Below, one piece after another: positions 21,626 to 32,823 of a stretch of DNA of 64,000 bases. This stretch comes from Talpa occidentalis (Eukaryota > Chordata > Mammalia > Eulipotyphla > Talpidae). Below the pieces are notes generated by a model. The model searched no databases. It was not told where the DNA came from and saw only the letters and a program-made list of their open reading frames with translations. The stretch spans positions 64,210,228 to 64,274,227 of the forward strand of contig NW_023605083.1 in assembly GCF_014898055.3 (NCBI RefSeq), given 5' to 3'. Both the position numbers and the translations under genes were made by a program. Each line of letters begins with the position of its first letter. Position 1 is the stretch's first letter.

Positions 21626-22848
21626 GGAGGGGGCGGAGCAACATGGCGGCGAGGAGACGCTGCGAGTAAGATCTCCCATTAAAAAAAGTGAATAGGGAGG
21701 AAAAGCGGCAGGTCCCAGTGAGAACTGGGACACGGAAGATAAACGGGTGACGCCAGCAAACTACCCGAAGAAGAAACTGGCCATAAAAGAGGACTAGAAG
21801 GGAGGGAAGCGCAGAACCCTGCTCCCCTCCCCCGCCCACAGAGGCGGCACTCTCCGACCGGCAGAGAGGAGGAAACAACAAACCAAAACGGCCCACAAGA
21901 ACAAACGAGGCAGCAAGCGGGACTGTGAGCGGAAAGGAACTATTGCAGCCACCACACCCCGTGAACGGGAGCTGAGGCGAACCCTGCAGGATCCGCCGCG
22001 GCGGTGAGCGAACGGCTCCGGGCGCCATTGGAGAAGAACAAAGACCCCGGGAGACGCGCACACAGCCCGGGCTGCCGGTAAGCTGGCGCGGAAACGCGGC
22101 GCGCTCGGCGCGCTTGAAAAGCAAGTGCAGACCTGGATCGCGGCTGCCCAGGTCCCCGCGCCTGCGACCTAGGCTTGCGGGGAGACGACCTAGGCTTGCG
22201 GGGAGACGCGCGGAGGTCCTCACTGAGGTGAAGGTCCCTCCCTGAGTAAGCAGGATCCAGGCGCCCAGGCACGGGAGCGGTGCAAAAGGCGCCATTCCCG
22301 CGCCACTGAACTGGGCTACAGCCCGCGTCCTGGAACTGAGGGCTTTGAACTGAGACCCGGGGCACGAAAATTCGGGGCGTGGTTTCTCCACGACGGTGGG
22401 GCACAAGTCAGACACAGCACCCCAAAGCTGTTGAGGTGTACCCTACCATTCCCGCTCTGTTCTCTGTCCCACGGGGTGGGGGGAGGCGAAAAACAGCCCC
22501 CCAAGGACAATAGGAGAGATCTCTGGCGCCACCTAGCGACCAGGAAAAAAAAAAGTCACTAACACCCTATAAAACAGGACATTTCTTAAGACTGCTTGAA
22601 AAGGGCAGAAGGTTTCTGGAGGACCCAGTGGCCAGCCGGGAAGTTATTCCACGCCAGGCCCCTTCCGACCAGCAGTCTGAGCCCACAGAGGGAGCAGGCA
22701 CCCACGTCCGGGGCAGACCGGGTGCGCAGAAGAGTGTGCCTGAAACCGGAGGCGCAGGGATTGCATCCCGCTTCGCCATTTGAGAACAGGGACATTTCTT
22801 CAGTAAAAACTGCCTAAAACCAGCAGAAAGCTCCCCCAGAAGACAGAG
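21626..22848 (+). promoter_or_regulatory. L1 5' UTR / internal promoter with YY1 site
   Basis: This 1.2-kb leader is rich in G, C and CpG, in sharp contrast to the flanking intron. A textbook YY1 motif (AACATGGCGGC, 21640-21650) lies about 15 bases from the 5' end, the same place as in human L1, where YY1 helps set the start site. A 21-bp unit is tandemly duplicated at 22165-22206. On the minus strand an ORF of 281 codons crosses most of this leader. The region should behave as an intronic CpG-rich promoter unless methylated. Confidence 0.8.
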
Positions 22849-23877
22849 ATGGCTCCTGGAAGAGCCAGAGGGGAGCGGAGAAGTTCACCCAAGATGTCAG
22901 TCAGTCCGAGCAACACAGTGTCCCAACGCATACGACAAATTAGAAAACAGACAGTAGGGAGTAGAAGAACCACACGCAACCTAAAAACTCCTCAGGAAAG
23001 AAGCACACCACAAAAAGAAAACCACTCCCCAGATTGCAACGACAGCAACTTGGAAGAACTTCTGAGCCTTCCAGAAAGAGAATTTAAAATTGCCATGATT
23101 AAAAAAGTGATAGATCAGAAGAAGGAAATTGAGTCCCTAAAGAGGGAAGTAAGAGAAATGCAGGAGATCAAAGAATTAATGGAGGAACTAAAGAACTCTG
23201 GGAAAAGCAATGAAAGCAGAATAGATGAAATGGAAGAACGAATAAGTAATCTTGAAGACACAGAAATAAAAAGAACCAAAACAGAAAAGGAAAGAGAAGT
23301 ACGAAGGAAAAAGAATGAAGAAAGACTTCGGGAACTATCTGACTCCATGAGGAAAGGAAATATAAGAGTTATAGGAATTCCAGAAGGAGAGGAGAGAGAT
23401 GTAGGAACAGAGAAAATATTCATGGATATAATTGAAGAGAACTTCCCAAATGAGAAGAAGGAGCTGAAAATTGATATACAAGAAGCAAGAAGAACACCAA
23501 ACTTCCACGACGAAAGGAAAAACACAGCAAGACACATAATAGTAAAGCTCCTAAGAATCCAGGACAAGGAAAAAATAATGAAGCTGACAAGAGGGAAGAA
23601 ACAGATAACATTCAAAGGAAAACCAATCAGGCTGACATCAGACTTCTCTGAAGAAACACTACGGGCAAGGAGAGAGTGGAGGGACATAGTCAACAGACTC
23701 CAAGAAAACAGATGCCAACCAAGAATACTCTATCCCGCAAAGCTCTCTTTCCTCCATGAAGAAAGAATATGGACCTTCCCAGACAAAGAGAAACTCCGGA
23801 ATTTCATTGCGACTAAACCCCCACTCCAAAAAATACTACAAGGAATCCTAAAGCCAGAACCTCAGAGGGACGAATAA
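22849..23877 (+). CDS. L1 ORF1 protein (RNA-binding chaperone), intact, 342 aa
   Basis: ORF1p is the trimeric RNA-binding protein that coats L1 RNA in cis. The basic N-terminus (about residues 1-60) is followed by a heptad-rich coiled coil (about 67-168, rich in E, K, L and I). The RRM then starts at NIRVIGIPEG (171-180), and the C-terminal domain (about 262-325) includes ILYPAKLSFL, the conserved ORF1p signature. The length is close to human ORF1p (338 aa). The start at 22849 (AGAGATGGCT) has purine at -3 and G at +4. It ends with TAA and ORF2 follows 75 nt later in the same RNA. No break is seen. Confidence 0.95.
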   Translation: MAPGRARGERRSSPKMSVSPSNTVSQRIRQIRKQTVGSRRTTRNLKTPQERSTPQKENHSPDCNDSNLEELLSLPEREFKIAMIKKVIDQKKEIESLKREVREMQEIKELMEELKNSGKSNESRIDEMEERISNLEDTEIKRTKTEKEREVRRKKNEERLRELSDSMRKGNIRVIGIPEGEERDVGTEKIFMDIIEENFPNEKKELKIDIQEARRTPNFHDERKNTARHIIVKLLRIQDKEKIMKLTRGKKQITFKGKPIRLTSDFSEETLRARREWRDIVNRLQENRCQPRILYPAKLSFLHEERIWTFPDKEKLRNFIATKPPLQKILQGILKPEPQRDE

Positions 23878-23952
23878 CAACGAAAGAAGACCAAAAAAAA
23901 AAAAAAGTTATTAAAAGAATAAATAAATAAAATCAAAGGAAAGACAAACATA

Positions 23953-26900
23953 ATGGCAAATACAGATGCTAACATATCAATATTAACTCTAAATGTAAAT
24001 GGACTAAACTCTTCAATAAAAAGACACAGAGTTGCAGCCTGGATTAAGAAACAAAACCCAACCTTTTGCTGTCTCCAGGAAACACATTTAGCTACAAAAG
24101 ATAAAAATAGGCTCAAAGTCAAAGGATGGAAAACAATCCTACAAGCAAATGGGCCAAAAAAGAAAGCAGGAACAGCTATACTTATATCAGATAAAACAGA
24201 CTTCAAACTCAAAAAAATAAAAAGAGACCCCAATGGTCACTACATTATGATTAAGGGGACAATACTTCAAGAAGAAATAACACTCATTAACATATACTCA
24301 CCAAACGAAAGAGCACCAAAATATATCAGACAACTGTTGTCCTCTCTGAAAACAGACATCAGAGAAAACACATATGTAGTGGGAGACTTCAACACACCAC
24401 TATCAACAATGGATAGATCAACAAGACAAAAAATAAGTAAAGAAACTAAAGCTCTAAATAAGGACCTAGAGCATTTGGGCTTAACAGACATCTATAGAAC
24501 ACTAAACCCAAAAAAAACGGAGTACACATTTTTCTCAAGCGCACACGGATCATTCTCCAGGATCGATCACATACTGGGGCACAAGACAAACATCAACAGA
24601 TACACCAAGATTGAAATCATACCAACCATCTTTTCTGACCACGAAGGCATCAAACTAGAAATAAATCATAAAAAGAAGGCAAGGAACTATCCTACCTCAT
24701 GGAGATTAAAAGCCACACTACTGGAAGACCACTGGACTAACGAGGAGATCAAAGAAGAAATTAAAAAATTCTTTGAATTGAATGACAAGGAGGACACCAA
24801 TATCCTAAATGTATGGGATGCAGCAAAAGCAGTAATAAGAGGAAAATATATAGCAATAGAAGCTCACATCAAAAAACAAGAAAGAACTCAAAGAAACAAC
24901 CTAATCTCGAAGCTCAAAGATCTAGAAAAAGAACAACAAAAAAACCCCAGAACCAGTAGAAGAAAAGAAATAATAAAAACCAAAGCAGAAATAAATGAAA
25001 TTGAAACTAAAAAAACAATCCAAAAGATCAATGAAACCAAGAGCTGGTTCTTTGAAAAAATAAATAAAATAGACAAACCCCTAGCCAGGCTCACAAAGGA
25101 AAAAAGGGAGAAAGCACAAATACACAGAATCATAAATGAAAGAGGAGAAATCACAACGGACACAGCAGAAATCAAAAGAATAATCAGTAACTACTATGAA
25201 CAGTTATATGGAAACAAGTTCAACAATCTAGAGGAGATGGACAAATTCCTACAACTCTACAATCACCCAAAGCTAGATAAAGAAGAAATAGAACACCTAA
25301 ACAGACCAATTACAAGCAGCGAAATTGAAATGGTAATTAAAAACCTCCCCAAAAACAAAAGCCCAGGACCTGATGGATTTACAAATGAATTCTACCAAAC
25401 ATTCAGAGACGAATTAGTGCCTATCCTTCACAAACTCTTCCAAAAAATTGAGAAGGAAGGGACAATACCAAACACGTTCTATGAAGCCAATATTACACTA
25501 ATACCAAAACCGAATAAGGACAACACAAAAAAGGAAAACTATAGGCCAATCTCCCTAATGAACACTGATGCAAAAATCCTCAATAAAATTTTAGCTATCA
25601 GAATCCAACAATGTATCCATAAGATAATTCACCACGACCAAGTTGGATTCATTCCAGGGGCACAAGGATGGTTTAACATCCGAAAATCAATCAACGTTAT
25701 CCAACACATCAACAAAAAGAAATATAAAAACCATATGATAATATCAATAGATGCTGAGAAAGCTTTCGACAAAGTGCAACACCCATTCATGATAAAAGCC
25801 CTTGAAATTCTTGGGATACAAGGAACATACCTCAACATCATAAAGGCCATCTATGACAAGCCAACAGCCAGTATCATTCTCAATGGTGAAAAGCTGAAAG
25901 CAATTCCATTAAGATCTGGAACAAGACAAGGATGTCCACTCTCACCACTGCTTTTCAATATAATACTGGAAGTCCTAGCCAGAGCAATAAGACAAGAGAA
26001 AGACATCCAAGGAATCCAAATAGGAAAAGAAGAAGTCAAACTATCACTATTTGCAGATGATATGATAATATACATAGAGAACCCCAAAATCTCCACAGAA
26101 AAACTAATTCAACTCATCAATCAATTCAGTAAAGTGGCAGGATACAAAATCAACACGCAAAAGTCAGTGGCCTTCCTATACACAAACAATAAATCTGAAG
26201 AAGAAGAAATAAAAAAAACCACCCCTTTTATTATCGAAACAAAAAAAATCAAATATTTGGGAATAAATCTAACAAAAGAGGTAAAGGACCTATACAAAGA
26301 AAACTATAAAACACTGTTAAAAGAAATAGAAGAAGACACAAAGAAATGGAAAGACATCCCCTGCTCATGGATTGGAAGAATAAACATTATTAAAATGGCC
26401 ATCCTACCAAAAGCAATATACAGATTCAATGCTATTCCAATCAAAATCTCAATGGCATTCTTCAAAGAAATAGAACAATTATTGATGAAATTCATATGGA
26501 ATCACCAAAAACCCCGAATAGCCAAAGCTCTACTGAAAAAAAAAGAAGGAAATGGAGGCATCACACTCCCAGACTTCAAACTATACTACAAAGCCATAAT
26601 CATCAAAACTGCATGGTATTGGAACAAGAACAGACATACAGACCAATGGAATCGAATAGAAAATCCAGAAATAAACCCACAGATTTATGGTCAACTAATC
26701 TTTGACAAAGGAGCAAAGACTATGCATTGGAGCAAAGAAAGTTTGTTCAATAAATGGTGCTGGGAAAACTGGGTCGCTACATGCAAAAGAATGAAGCTTG
26801 ACCACTACCTCACACCATACACAAAAATCAACTCAAAATGGATTAAAGAACTAGACATAAGACCTGAAACCATAAAATACATAGAAGGAAATATAGGCGA

Positions 26901-27780
26901 AACACTACGGGATTTGCACATCAAAGACATCTTTACAGACACATCACCCAAAGCAGTGATAGTGAAGAGAAAGATAAACAGCTGGGACTACATCAAATTA
27001 AAGAGCTTCTGCACAGCAAAAGAGACAATAACAAAAACAAAGAGAAACCCCACCAACTGGGAGAACATTTTTGCACCCAACACTAATGATAAAGGACTGA
27101 TCACAAAAATCTGCAAAGAGCTGATGAGACTCAGCAACAACAAAGAAAATAATCCAGTCAAAAAATGGGCAGAAGAGCTAAAAAGAAACTTCTCTGAAGA
27201 GGAAATGCAAATGGCCAACAGACATATGAAAAAATGTTCAACATCACTTGTAATCAGGGAAATGCAAATCAAAACTACCATGAGATACCATCTCACACCA
27301 GTGAGAATGGCACATATTAAAAAAACTAGCAACAACAAATGTTGGCGAGGATGTGGAGAAAAAGGAACTCTTGTGCACTGTTGGTGGGAGTGCAAACTGG
27401 TCCAACCACTATGGAGAGCTGTGTGGAGATTTCTGGACCTACTAAACATAGAGCTTCCATATGATCCAGCAATTCCACTCCTAGGTATTTACCCAAAGGA
27501 CACAGAAACATCAATTCCAAAGAGCACCTGCACTCCTATGTTTATAGCAGCACTGTTTACAATAGCTAAGCTTTGGAAACAACCCAAATGCCCAAAAATA
27601 GATGACTGGATCAAGAAGATGTGGTACATATACACCATGGAATATTACTCAGCAATCAAAAAAGATAAACACATGCAATTTGCAGCAACATGGATGGCAC
27701 TGGAAGGGATCATGCTCAGCGAAATAAGCCAAAAAGAAAAAGAAAAATACCGGATGGTCTCACTCATAGCAGGAATCTAG
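23953..27780 (+). CDS. L1 ORF2 protein (endonuclease / reverse transcriptase), intact, 1275 aa
   Basis: ORF2p nicks target DNA and primes reverse transcription of L1 RNA. The N-terminal APE-type endonuclease keeps N14, E43, D145, N147, D205, D229 and H230, all at the same numbering as in human L1. The reverse transcriptase keeps FADD with D702 and D703 (in [12 protein letters not shown]). The C-terminal Cys-rich motif is CWRGC...H...C at C1130, C1134, H1143 and C1147. The total of 1275 codons equals human ORF2p. It ends with TAG at 27778-27780. All these are direct readings of the frame; enzymatic activity is inferred. Confidence 0.96.
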   Translation: MANTDANISILTLNVNGLNSSIKRHRVAAWIKKQNPTFCCLQETHLATKDKNRLKVKGWKTILQANGPKKKAGTAILISDKTDFKLKKIKRDPNGHYIMIKGTILQEEITLINIYSPNERAPKYIRQLLSSLKTDIRENTYVVGDFNTPLSTMDRSTRQKISKETKALNKDLEHLGLTDIYRTLNPKKTEYTFFSSAHGSFSRIDHILGHKTNINRYTKIEIIPTIFSDHEGIKLEINHKKKARNYPTSWRLKATLLEDHWTNEEIKEEIKKFFELNDKEDTNILNVWDAAKAVIRGKYIAIEAHIKKQERTQRNNLISKLKDLEKEQQKNPRTSRRKEIIKTKAEINEIETKKTIQKINETKSWFFEKINKIDKPLARLTKEKREKAQIHRIINERGEITTDTAEIKRIISNYYEQLYGNKFNNLEEMDKFLQLYNHPKLDKEEIEHLNRPITSSEIEMVIKNLPKNKSPGPDGFTNEFYQTFRDELVPILHKLFQKIEKEGTIPNTFYEANITLIPKPNKDNTKKENYRPISLMNTDAKILNKILAIRIQQCIHKIIHHDQVGFIPGAQGWFNIRKSINVIQHINKKKYKNHMIISIDAEKAFDKVQHPFMIKALEILGIQGTYLNIIKAIYDKPTASIILNGEKLKAIPLRSGTRQGCPLSPLLFNIILEVLARAIRQEKDIQGIQIGKEEVKLSLFADDMIIYIENPKISTEKLIQLINQFSKVAGYKINTQKSVAFLYTNNKSEEEEIKKTTPFIIETKKIKYLGINLTKEVKDLYKENYKTLLKEIEEDTKKWKDIPCSWIGRINIIKMAILPKAIYRFNAIPIKISMAFFKEIEQLLMKFIWNHQKPRIAKALLKKKEGNGGITLPDFKLYYKAIIIKTAWYWNKNRHTDQWNRIENPEINPQIYGQLIFDKGAKTMHWSKESLFNKWCWENWVATCKRMKLDHYLTPYTKINSKWIKELDIRPETIKYIEGNIGETLRDLHIKDIFTDTSPKAVIVKRKINSWDYIKLKSFCTAKETITKTKRNPTNWENIFAPNTNDKGLITKICKELMRLSNNKENNPVKKWAEELKRNFSEEEMQMANRHMKKCSTSLVIREMQIKTTMRYHLTPVRMAHIKKTSNNKCWRGCGEKGTLVHCWWECKLVQPLWRAVWRFLDLLNIELPYDPAIPLLGIYPKDTETSIPKSTCTPMFIAALFTIAKLWKQPKCPKIDDWIKKMWYIYTMEYYSAIKKDKHMQFAATWMALEGIMLSEISQKEKEKYRMVSLIAGI

Positions 27781-27977
27781 AAAACTTAAATAAGGGACCA
27801 GGAAAATGAATATAAGAAAGTGAAAATCAAAATCAACAAAAAAACTATGAACCAGAGACACTTTTTGGGGGTGGGGGGGCGGGAGGGGAAGGATTGGGGT
27901 CAGAATGGGGCGTTTGCAATTGTATGGGGGAATATAAAAATAAAATTTAATATTTAAAAAAAAAAAAAAAAAAAAAA
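27781..27977 (+). other. L1 3' UTR, G-rich tract, poly(A) signal and A tail
   Basis: A short 3' UTR follows the ORF2 stop. Bases about 27867-27899 form a G-rich run with several blocks of four or more Gs (GGGGGTGGGGGGGCGGGAGG), a G-quadruplex candidate typical of mammalian L1 3' UTRs. AATAAA lies at 27939-27944, ahead of an A-rich tail of about 20 pure As (27957-27979). Because the element is sense to RGS3, this signal could act on the host transcript. Confidence 0.85.
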
Positions 27978-30229
27978 AAGACTTTGCCCAAGTCCTCATC
28001 ACTATTTAATTTCGTGTTATAAACAGGACTTTAGTGCCACATACAGTGCAGTAATGTTGGAAAGCTTGTGATCAGAGGTGGGATCCAAACCTAAGGGGGA
28101 AAAAAAAAGAATGGAAAAATGTGTGCAGTTTAAATATGTGAACAAATTAAAAATAACTTGAGATTAAATAGCTTAATCCTTATAACTAAAATAGTTTAAA
28201 GCTCCTGGGAGAAAAAAAATAAGGTGCATTCCTTCAAAATAATGCATTTCCATTTTGCAGGGTCTCCAGCCCCATGCTCAAAAGTAAAGTAAAATGAACT
28301 GGGTCCTCTTCCCCAGGAGTGTTCCATGATGTCTTACCTCTGAGCCTTTGTTCTGACTTCCCTCTGCTGGAAATGCACTTTCTCTCTTTTTCTCTGACTT
28401 GACTTGTTAGACCCTCTGAGTATCTCAGTGGGGAAGTACCTTTTGCCTCCCTGAGCCCTCAGCTTTTGTGACCTGCTGTGTTCATCTGTCAGCATCACCC
28501 TGTCTGGTGGCTTTCCTTGCATTGCACTCTTGTGCTGCTGTTTAAATTGCCAAATGCCTGTCCTGGTGCCTCAATCCTGCGTGTGGCTTGTTGCCAGCCC
28601 CTGCCAATGGTGGGCATGATGGAGTCACCCATTTGTCAAGCCTTCGCTGAGTGTACCAAGTCCTGAGCTCAGGATTTGGTGTTCAGAAGTAACCAAGCCT
28701 TGATCCCTGAGACTTGGTTTTTAGAGAAATTTCATGCAGTCTGTAGGGTGAATGCTAGTTCCCAAGTTTATAAGCTGACTCATCTATTGCCATATTCTCA
28801 GGTGGCACGATGAAGTAGTCTTTCTTCTTCCAAAGATTTTTTTTCAAAAGCAGGCTTAGAAGTTGCTAATTGAAGAACACTTAAGAGAGAAGTTCCTGCT
28901 TATGACCATTAATTGTGACCATTTACTCTGCCTGAATTATCGTGAAATCATTGGAGGCGCCTTAGCAGGAAGTAAAGCTCTCGGGAAGCTATTAACCATT
29001 TAGCATTCTCTAACTGAAGGGAATGAAAATTCCACTTACTGAAGGACAGGGAGAGGCAGCCTTTACTGCAGCTAAATCATGGCACTTGGAGATTTAGGAA
29101 GCTACAGCCATACCCAGAGTGAATAAAAAGTGTACAGCAAGGCGGTGTGGACACCTAGATACCTGCTAGGTGCCTCTTGAATGTGCTGATGAACAAAATT
29201 AAATAGGTAATGAGATGAGGATTTGGACAAGGTCTTGACAAGACTTTTCTGGAATGGCAACTCTGAGCTCTGAGTCTGCTGCTTCCAGCAGTCACTGCAG
29301 CTGCCCTCATTAATGCTGACTCGGCCACTTCTGGAAGGGAGGCTTGTTTTTGATGGTGGGCGGCGGGAGAGGGTGGTGGTGGATGTGAAAGAGTTGCTTT
29401 ACTGTGGCAACTGCACTGTCCTCTTTGGGTAGATTATTAATATGACTTGATATGATGGAAGGAGGCAGAGCCCAAGCTGGAGGAAGTGGGAGCCGGGAGA
29501 GAGAGCAGGGGATCAGTAGTGGAGTGAAAGTAGCTCCTGAGAAATGGCCATGCATAGAGTGGGGAAGGCAGGACAGGCATACTGGTGTTGAGCATCGTTC
29601 CCCTGAGCTCTGTGTGCGCACCCCTCACTTGGCTTGATGGCCTGCAAGAAGCCAGTTTGATTTGACTGAGGACTCTCGGAGAACTTAGATCTGAACTTAT
29701 GGAGACCTTCCAGAACACGTCGTTGCCTCGGGCAGACACAGATAGATACCCTGTGGGATTCCAGGACAGCTCTCTCCTGATACACTCGGGGGTCTGGATC
29801 CCTGAGGCAGGTGCTAGAGCAGGGGACTGGGACAGGCTCTGTGGGGGGTTCTGTGGGGTGCCCTGGCTAGACTCCTGTTCTCACTCTGGCCCGTCAGGCT
29901 GGGTTTCTGAGAGGCATGTCTCCAGGGAGCTCATTACCCATCCAGGGAGGTCTTACCATTTTTAGCTTTAATATTGGGTCTCCCACAGAACATGCTGAAT
30001 TCCTCAAGGATGTGGGCTCCTCAGCTTGTGAGGTCAGACATCAAATTTATGCTCCAGTCTAAATACCCGTGTTGTTTCTTGGTTAATAGCTAGTAAACCA
30101 AATTATGAAGGGATCTGAGTTGGGGATGTGCTGAAAGAGGAGAACAGGTTAAGAAAAACCCAACTTTAACATTAGGATAGATAAAGGTGTGATAAAAGTT
30201 CTTAAAAATACATTTACACTGTTTTCCCC

Positions 30230-31220
30230 CTCATTAAAAAGGTAGTGCTTGTTCCTTGTGAAAATCTGAAAACATTGAAAAGAAGTAAACAAAACCTCTT
30301 TAATCCCACCTGCCAGATAGAACCATTGTTAAATTTTTTTGTGGGTGTCTTTCTCATTAACAGCCATTGTTAATATTTTGAAGAGTGTCTTTCTCATTAA
30401 ATTATAGATCTGTCAGCTTCCTTTTCTCTCACAATAGTGAGATTATGTTTTGCATTCCATTACTATTAATCTATGCCATCTTTATTTTTTCATCTTTTCT
30501 ATCGATGTAATATTAGTTTACAACACTGACTAGGTTTCAGGGGGACAGTTTTTTATTTCAGCACTGTATATATTCCTCTACTTATTCCTCCCTCCTCCTG
30601 CCGCTCTAGTGACCACCATTATGTTGTCAGAGTCCAAGGGTTTTTGTTTTGCTTGTTTGATTGCTTTTTTACCCTTCATATTACACAAATGAGTAAAATC
30701 ATTGGGATGTATCTTTCTCCTTTGACTTATTTCATTCAGTTTAATATGCCCTTCATGTTGTCACAAATGGCAACTTTCATCTTTCTTATGGCTGAGTACT
30801 ATTCCTTTGTGTATGCTTACCACAACTTTATCCACTCATCTCTTGTTGGCCATTTGGATTTTCATATCTTGGGTGTTGTAGCGCTGCAGTAGATGTAGAG
30901 GTGCATATGTCTTTTCAAATTAGTGTTTTTGTAGTCTTTGGGTAAAAACCCTGAAGTGGGGTTCCTGGATCATATGGTCATTCCATTTTTAATTTTTTGA
31001 GGTACCTCCATAACTTTTTCTCAGAGTGGCTGTACTAATTTACATTCCCACCAACAGTACATGAGGGTTTCTTTTTCTCCACATCCTTCCTCATCCGCTT
31101 TTGTTGTTTCTTGACTTTTTCATAACAGTTATTCTAACTAATCTGAGGTGAAATCTCTTCATGGTTTTGATTTGTATTTCCCTAATGATAAGTGATCTAG
31201 AATATCTTTTCATGTGTCTG
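30230..31220 (-). mobile_element. old L1 fragment (antisense)
   Basis: The stretch reads like the end of L1 ORF2 in reverse: 'ttatggctgagtactattcc', 'ggatcatatggtcattccat', 'acattcccaccaacagtaca', 'tttgatttgtatttccctaa'. It is clearly L1 but far more diverged than the young copies. The 30230-30480 part is a less certain LINE-type extension with a duplicated GTGTCTTTCTCATTAA. Confidence 0.75.
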
Positions 31221-31923
31221 TTGTATGCCATCATTATTCAAAGTTGCCAAGATCAAGCAGTCTCTGATGGTTGCAAGCTGGGGCTCAACAGAAGAGTTTT
31301 CAAGGATTTGGAATGACTTAACTTGCCCCATTGCCATAGTGCGGCAGCCTCATGCCTCTTGCTCAGCTGGCAGCCAGTGCAGGCTAGTCTTGGTGAATCT
31401 GTGAGTCATGCTGGTCTGGACCTTGGTCTGGAGCTGTCTTACAACTGCCAGGGTCTTGCCTGGACCTGAGACCAAACTTCTTGGGCTTGAGGTCTTATAA
31501 CTTTTCTTCTCAATTGGGTTTCACCAGCTGATGTGGGAGCTAGAATTTCTTGTGGGGCTCAGCTCTTCAGATCCACTCAGCACTGGGGCAATTAAAACCT
31601 GGGTGGTAGGGCCAAGCTTCTGGGATGGTGGAGGGAGCAGCGCCATGGCTTAGGATGCTTGGGTTCCATGGACTTGATCAGCCAGCAGCCTGTGACCTTG
31701 GGAAGGGAGATAACTCTGAGGCTAGGTTTTTTCCTTCTGTGTAATGGAGAGAACAATTCCTTTCCAGCCCAACTCACAAAACTGGAAAGCTCAAATGAGA
31801 AGATGCAGGTCCAAGTTCTTGCAAACCACAGTGCACCAGGCAAACCCAGGTTACACTTGATTCTCAATCTCCCCGTGTAGTGTGATGAAACAGTACTGGT
31901 TCAAGCCTCTGTTGTTCTCCCAG

Positions 31924-31984
31924 ACAGAGTGGACTCATCGGCTGCATGAGCTTCGGGGTGAAGTCCCTCCTGACTCCGGACAAG
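31924..31984 (+). CDS. RGS3: RGS3 exon 6 (end of C2 domain, residues 118-138)
   Basis: The acceptor is GTTCTCCCAG and the donor CAAG|GTGGGT. The 61-nt exon encodes RQSGLIGCMSFGVKSLLTPD plus K. SGLIGCMSFGV is the last C2 strand, equivalent to the DxIGE strand in other C2 proteins. It enters in phase 2 and ends in phase 0. It lies about 4 kb downstream of the full-length L1, so L1-driven early polyadenylation in the preceding intron would remove this and all later exons. Confidence 0.94.
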
Positions 31985-32823
31985 GTGGGTCCTAGGGGAG
32001 GTGCGTCTTGTGGTCTTCTCTGGGTGCTATCTTGCCTGGGTACTAGGTTTCGTGTTTCTGGGTCTAGCAGGTGCTCAGGGAGTGAGCGAGAAGCAGCATT
32101 CTTTATGGAGCTTTCCTTCGGGCTGGGTGAGGACTATTTAGATCTAGAGACCCTCTCCATCTGGGTAACCAGTCCCTTATCCATTTCTACTTCATACCAT
32201 ACTTCCATCTGGGGGCTTTTGAGTAGAGGAGGGATGAGCTCGTTTTGCACATCCCTGGAGATGTCCTGGTGGCTTGCTCACATGGAATTGGTGGGGGGCC
32301 CGGAAGTAAAGTCTGGGGTAGGTGACTGAGGGCCCTTTATCCCATGTGTGGGTCCCCAATATATTCTCTTGACTGCAGCCTCAGCTTCATTCCCTCTTAG
32401 GAGAAGCTGTCTCCCATGGGGCTGCAAGGAGCCTCAGACTGCTCTCTACCTTCTAGCCTCTCCATCTCTCCATCACGCCTTCCCTTCTGATCATTTATTG
32501 GGCTCCATTTATAGACCAGGCACAGTGCTGGGCACAACAAAGAGCTTGCACACAGCCTAGTGGAGGAGGCAGGTATGCAAGGAGATAGTTGTTCTCCAAG
32601 GCTAAGAGGCTGTGGGACTCAGCAGAGGGGAGGACCAGCTTTGTTAGGAGCATCAGGGAAGGCTTCCTGGAGGTTAAGCATAGTAGCTCCCTCTGGGCAG
32701 AGAGACTAGAGTGTCTCTCTGTAGAGATGCTGCTCCTGAGGGAGGCTGTGCAGCTACTGCTTTTTGAGGGGGGCTGGAGGCTGACTCTTCTGTCTGAGCT
32801 TGTGATGTTTTCTCTCATGACAG
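31985..32823 (+). other. RGS3: RGS3 intron 6
   Basis: The intron is 0.84 kb. A segment at about 32490-32700 (TTTATTGGGCTCCATTTATA, then a 'ccaggcacag tgctgggcac' core) resembles an antisense L2/MIR remnant. The rest is unique. Confidence 0.7.

Larger units (their letters stand above)
21613..27990 (+). mobile_element. full-length, apparently intact LINE-1, sense to RGS3, with 13-bp TSD
   Basis: The element runs from about 21626 to 27977 and is flanked by perfect direct repeats AAGACTTTGCCCA at 21613-21625 and 27978-27990. It has a GC-rich 5' UTR (about 1.2 kb) opening with GGAGGGGGCGGAGCAACATG, ORF1 (342 codons), a 75-nt spacer, ORF2 (1275 codons), a short 3' UTR with a G-rich tract, AATAAA at 27939-27944 and an A tail. 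Neither ORF has a stop or frameshift and all EN and RT residues checked are present. This is the architecture of a retrotransposition-competent L1. A recent insertion is inferred from intactness and the exact TSD; activity is not proven. Confidence 0.95.
16998..31923 (+). other. RGS3: RGS3 intron 5 (largest intron, hosts a full-length L1)
   Basis: The intron is 14.9 kb. It holds a SINE (17858-18143), a CCAT/CCAG simple repeat (18325-18398), MIRs (about 18575-18735, 20195-20340, 20360-20560, 20870-21010), a MER5-like fragment (about 18950-19060), a (GGGGT)n tract (19654-19684), an old LINE piece (about 21010-21270), the full-length L1 (about 21626-27977), old L1 sequence (about 30230-31220) and a MIR-like piece near 31640-31760. 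The 28100-30200 interval holds no recognised transposon and may include conserved non-coding DNA. Confidence 0.85.

Noticed and set aside
23115..23693. 192-codon minus-strand ORF inside L1 ORF1
   Set aside because: It is the mirror of the purine-rich, Glu/Lys-rich ORF1 coding strand, which gives Ser/Phe/Leu-rich open frames on the opposite strand.
26988..27449. 153-codon minus-strand ORF inside L1 ORF2, also present opposite the truncated L1 copy
   Set aside because: It is an antisense shadow of conserved ORF2; its presence in both copies reflects shared descent, not separate coding.
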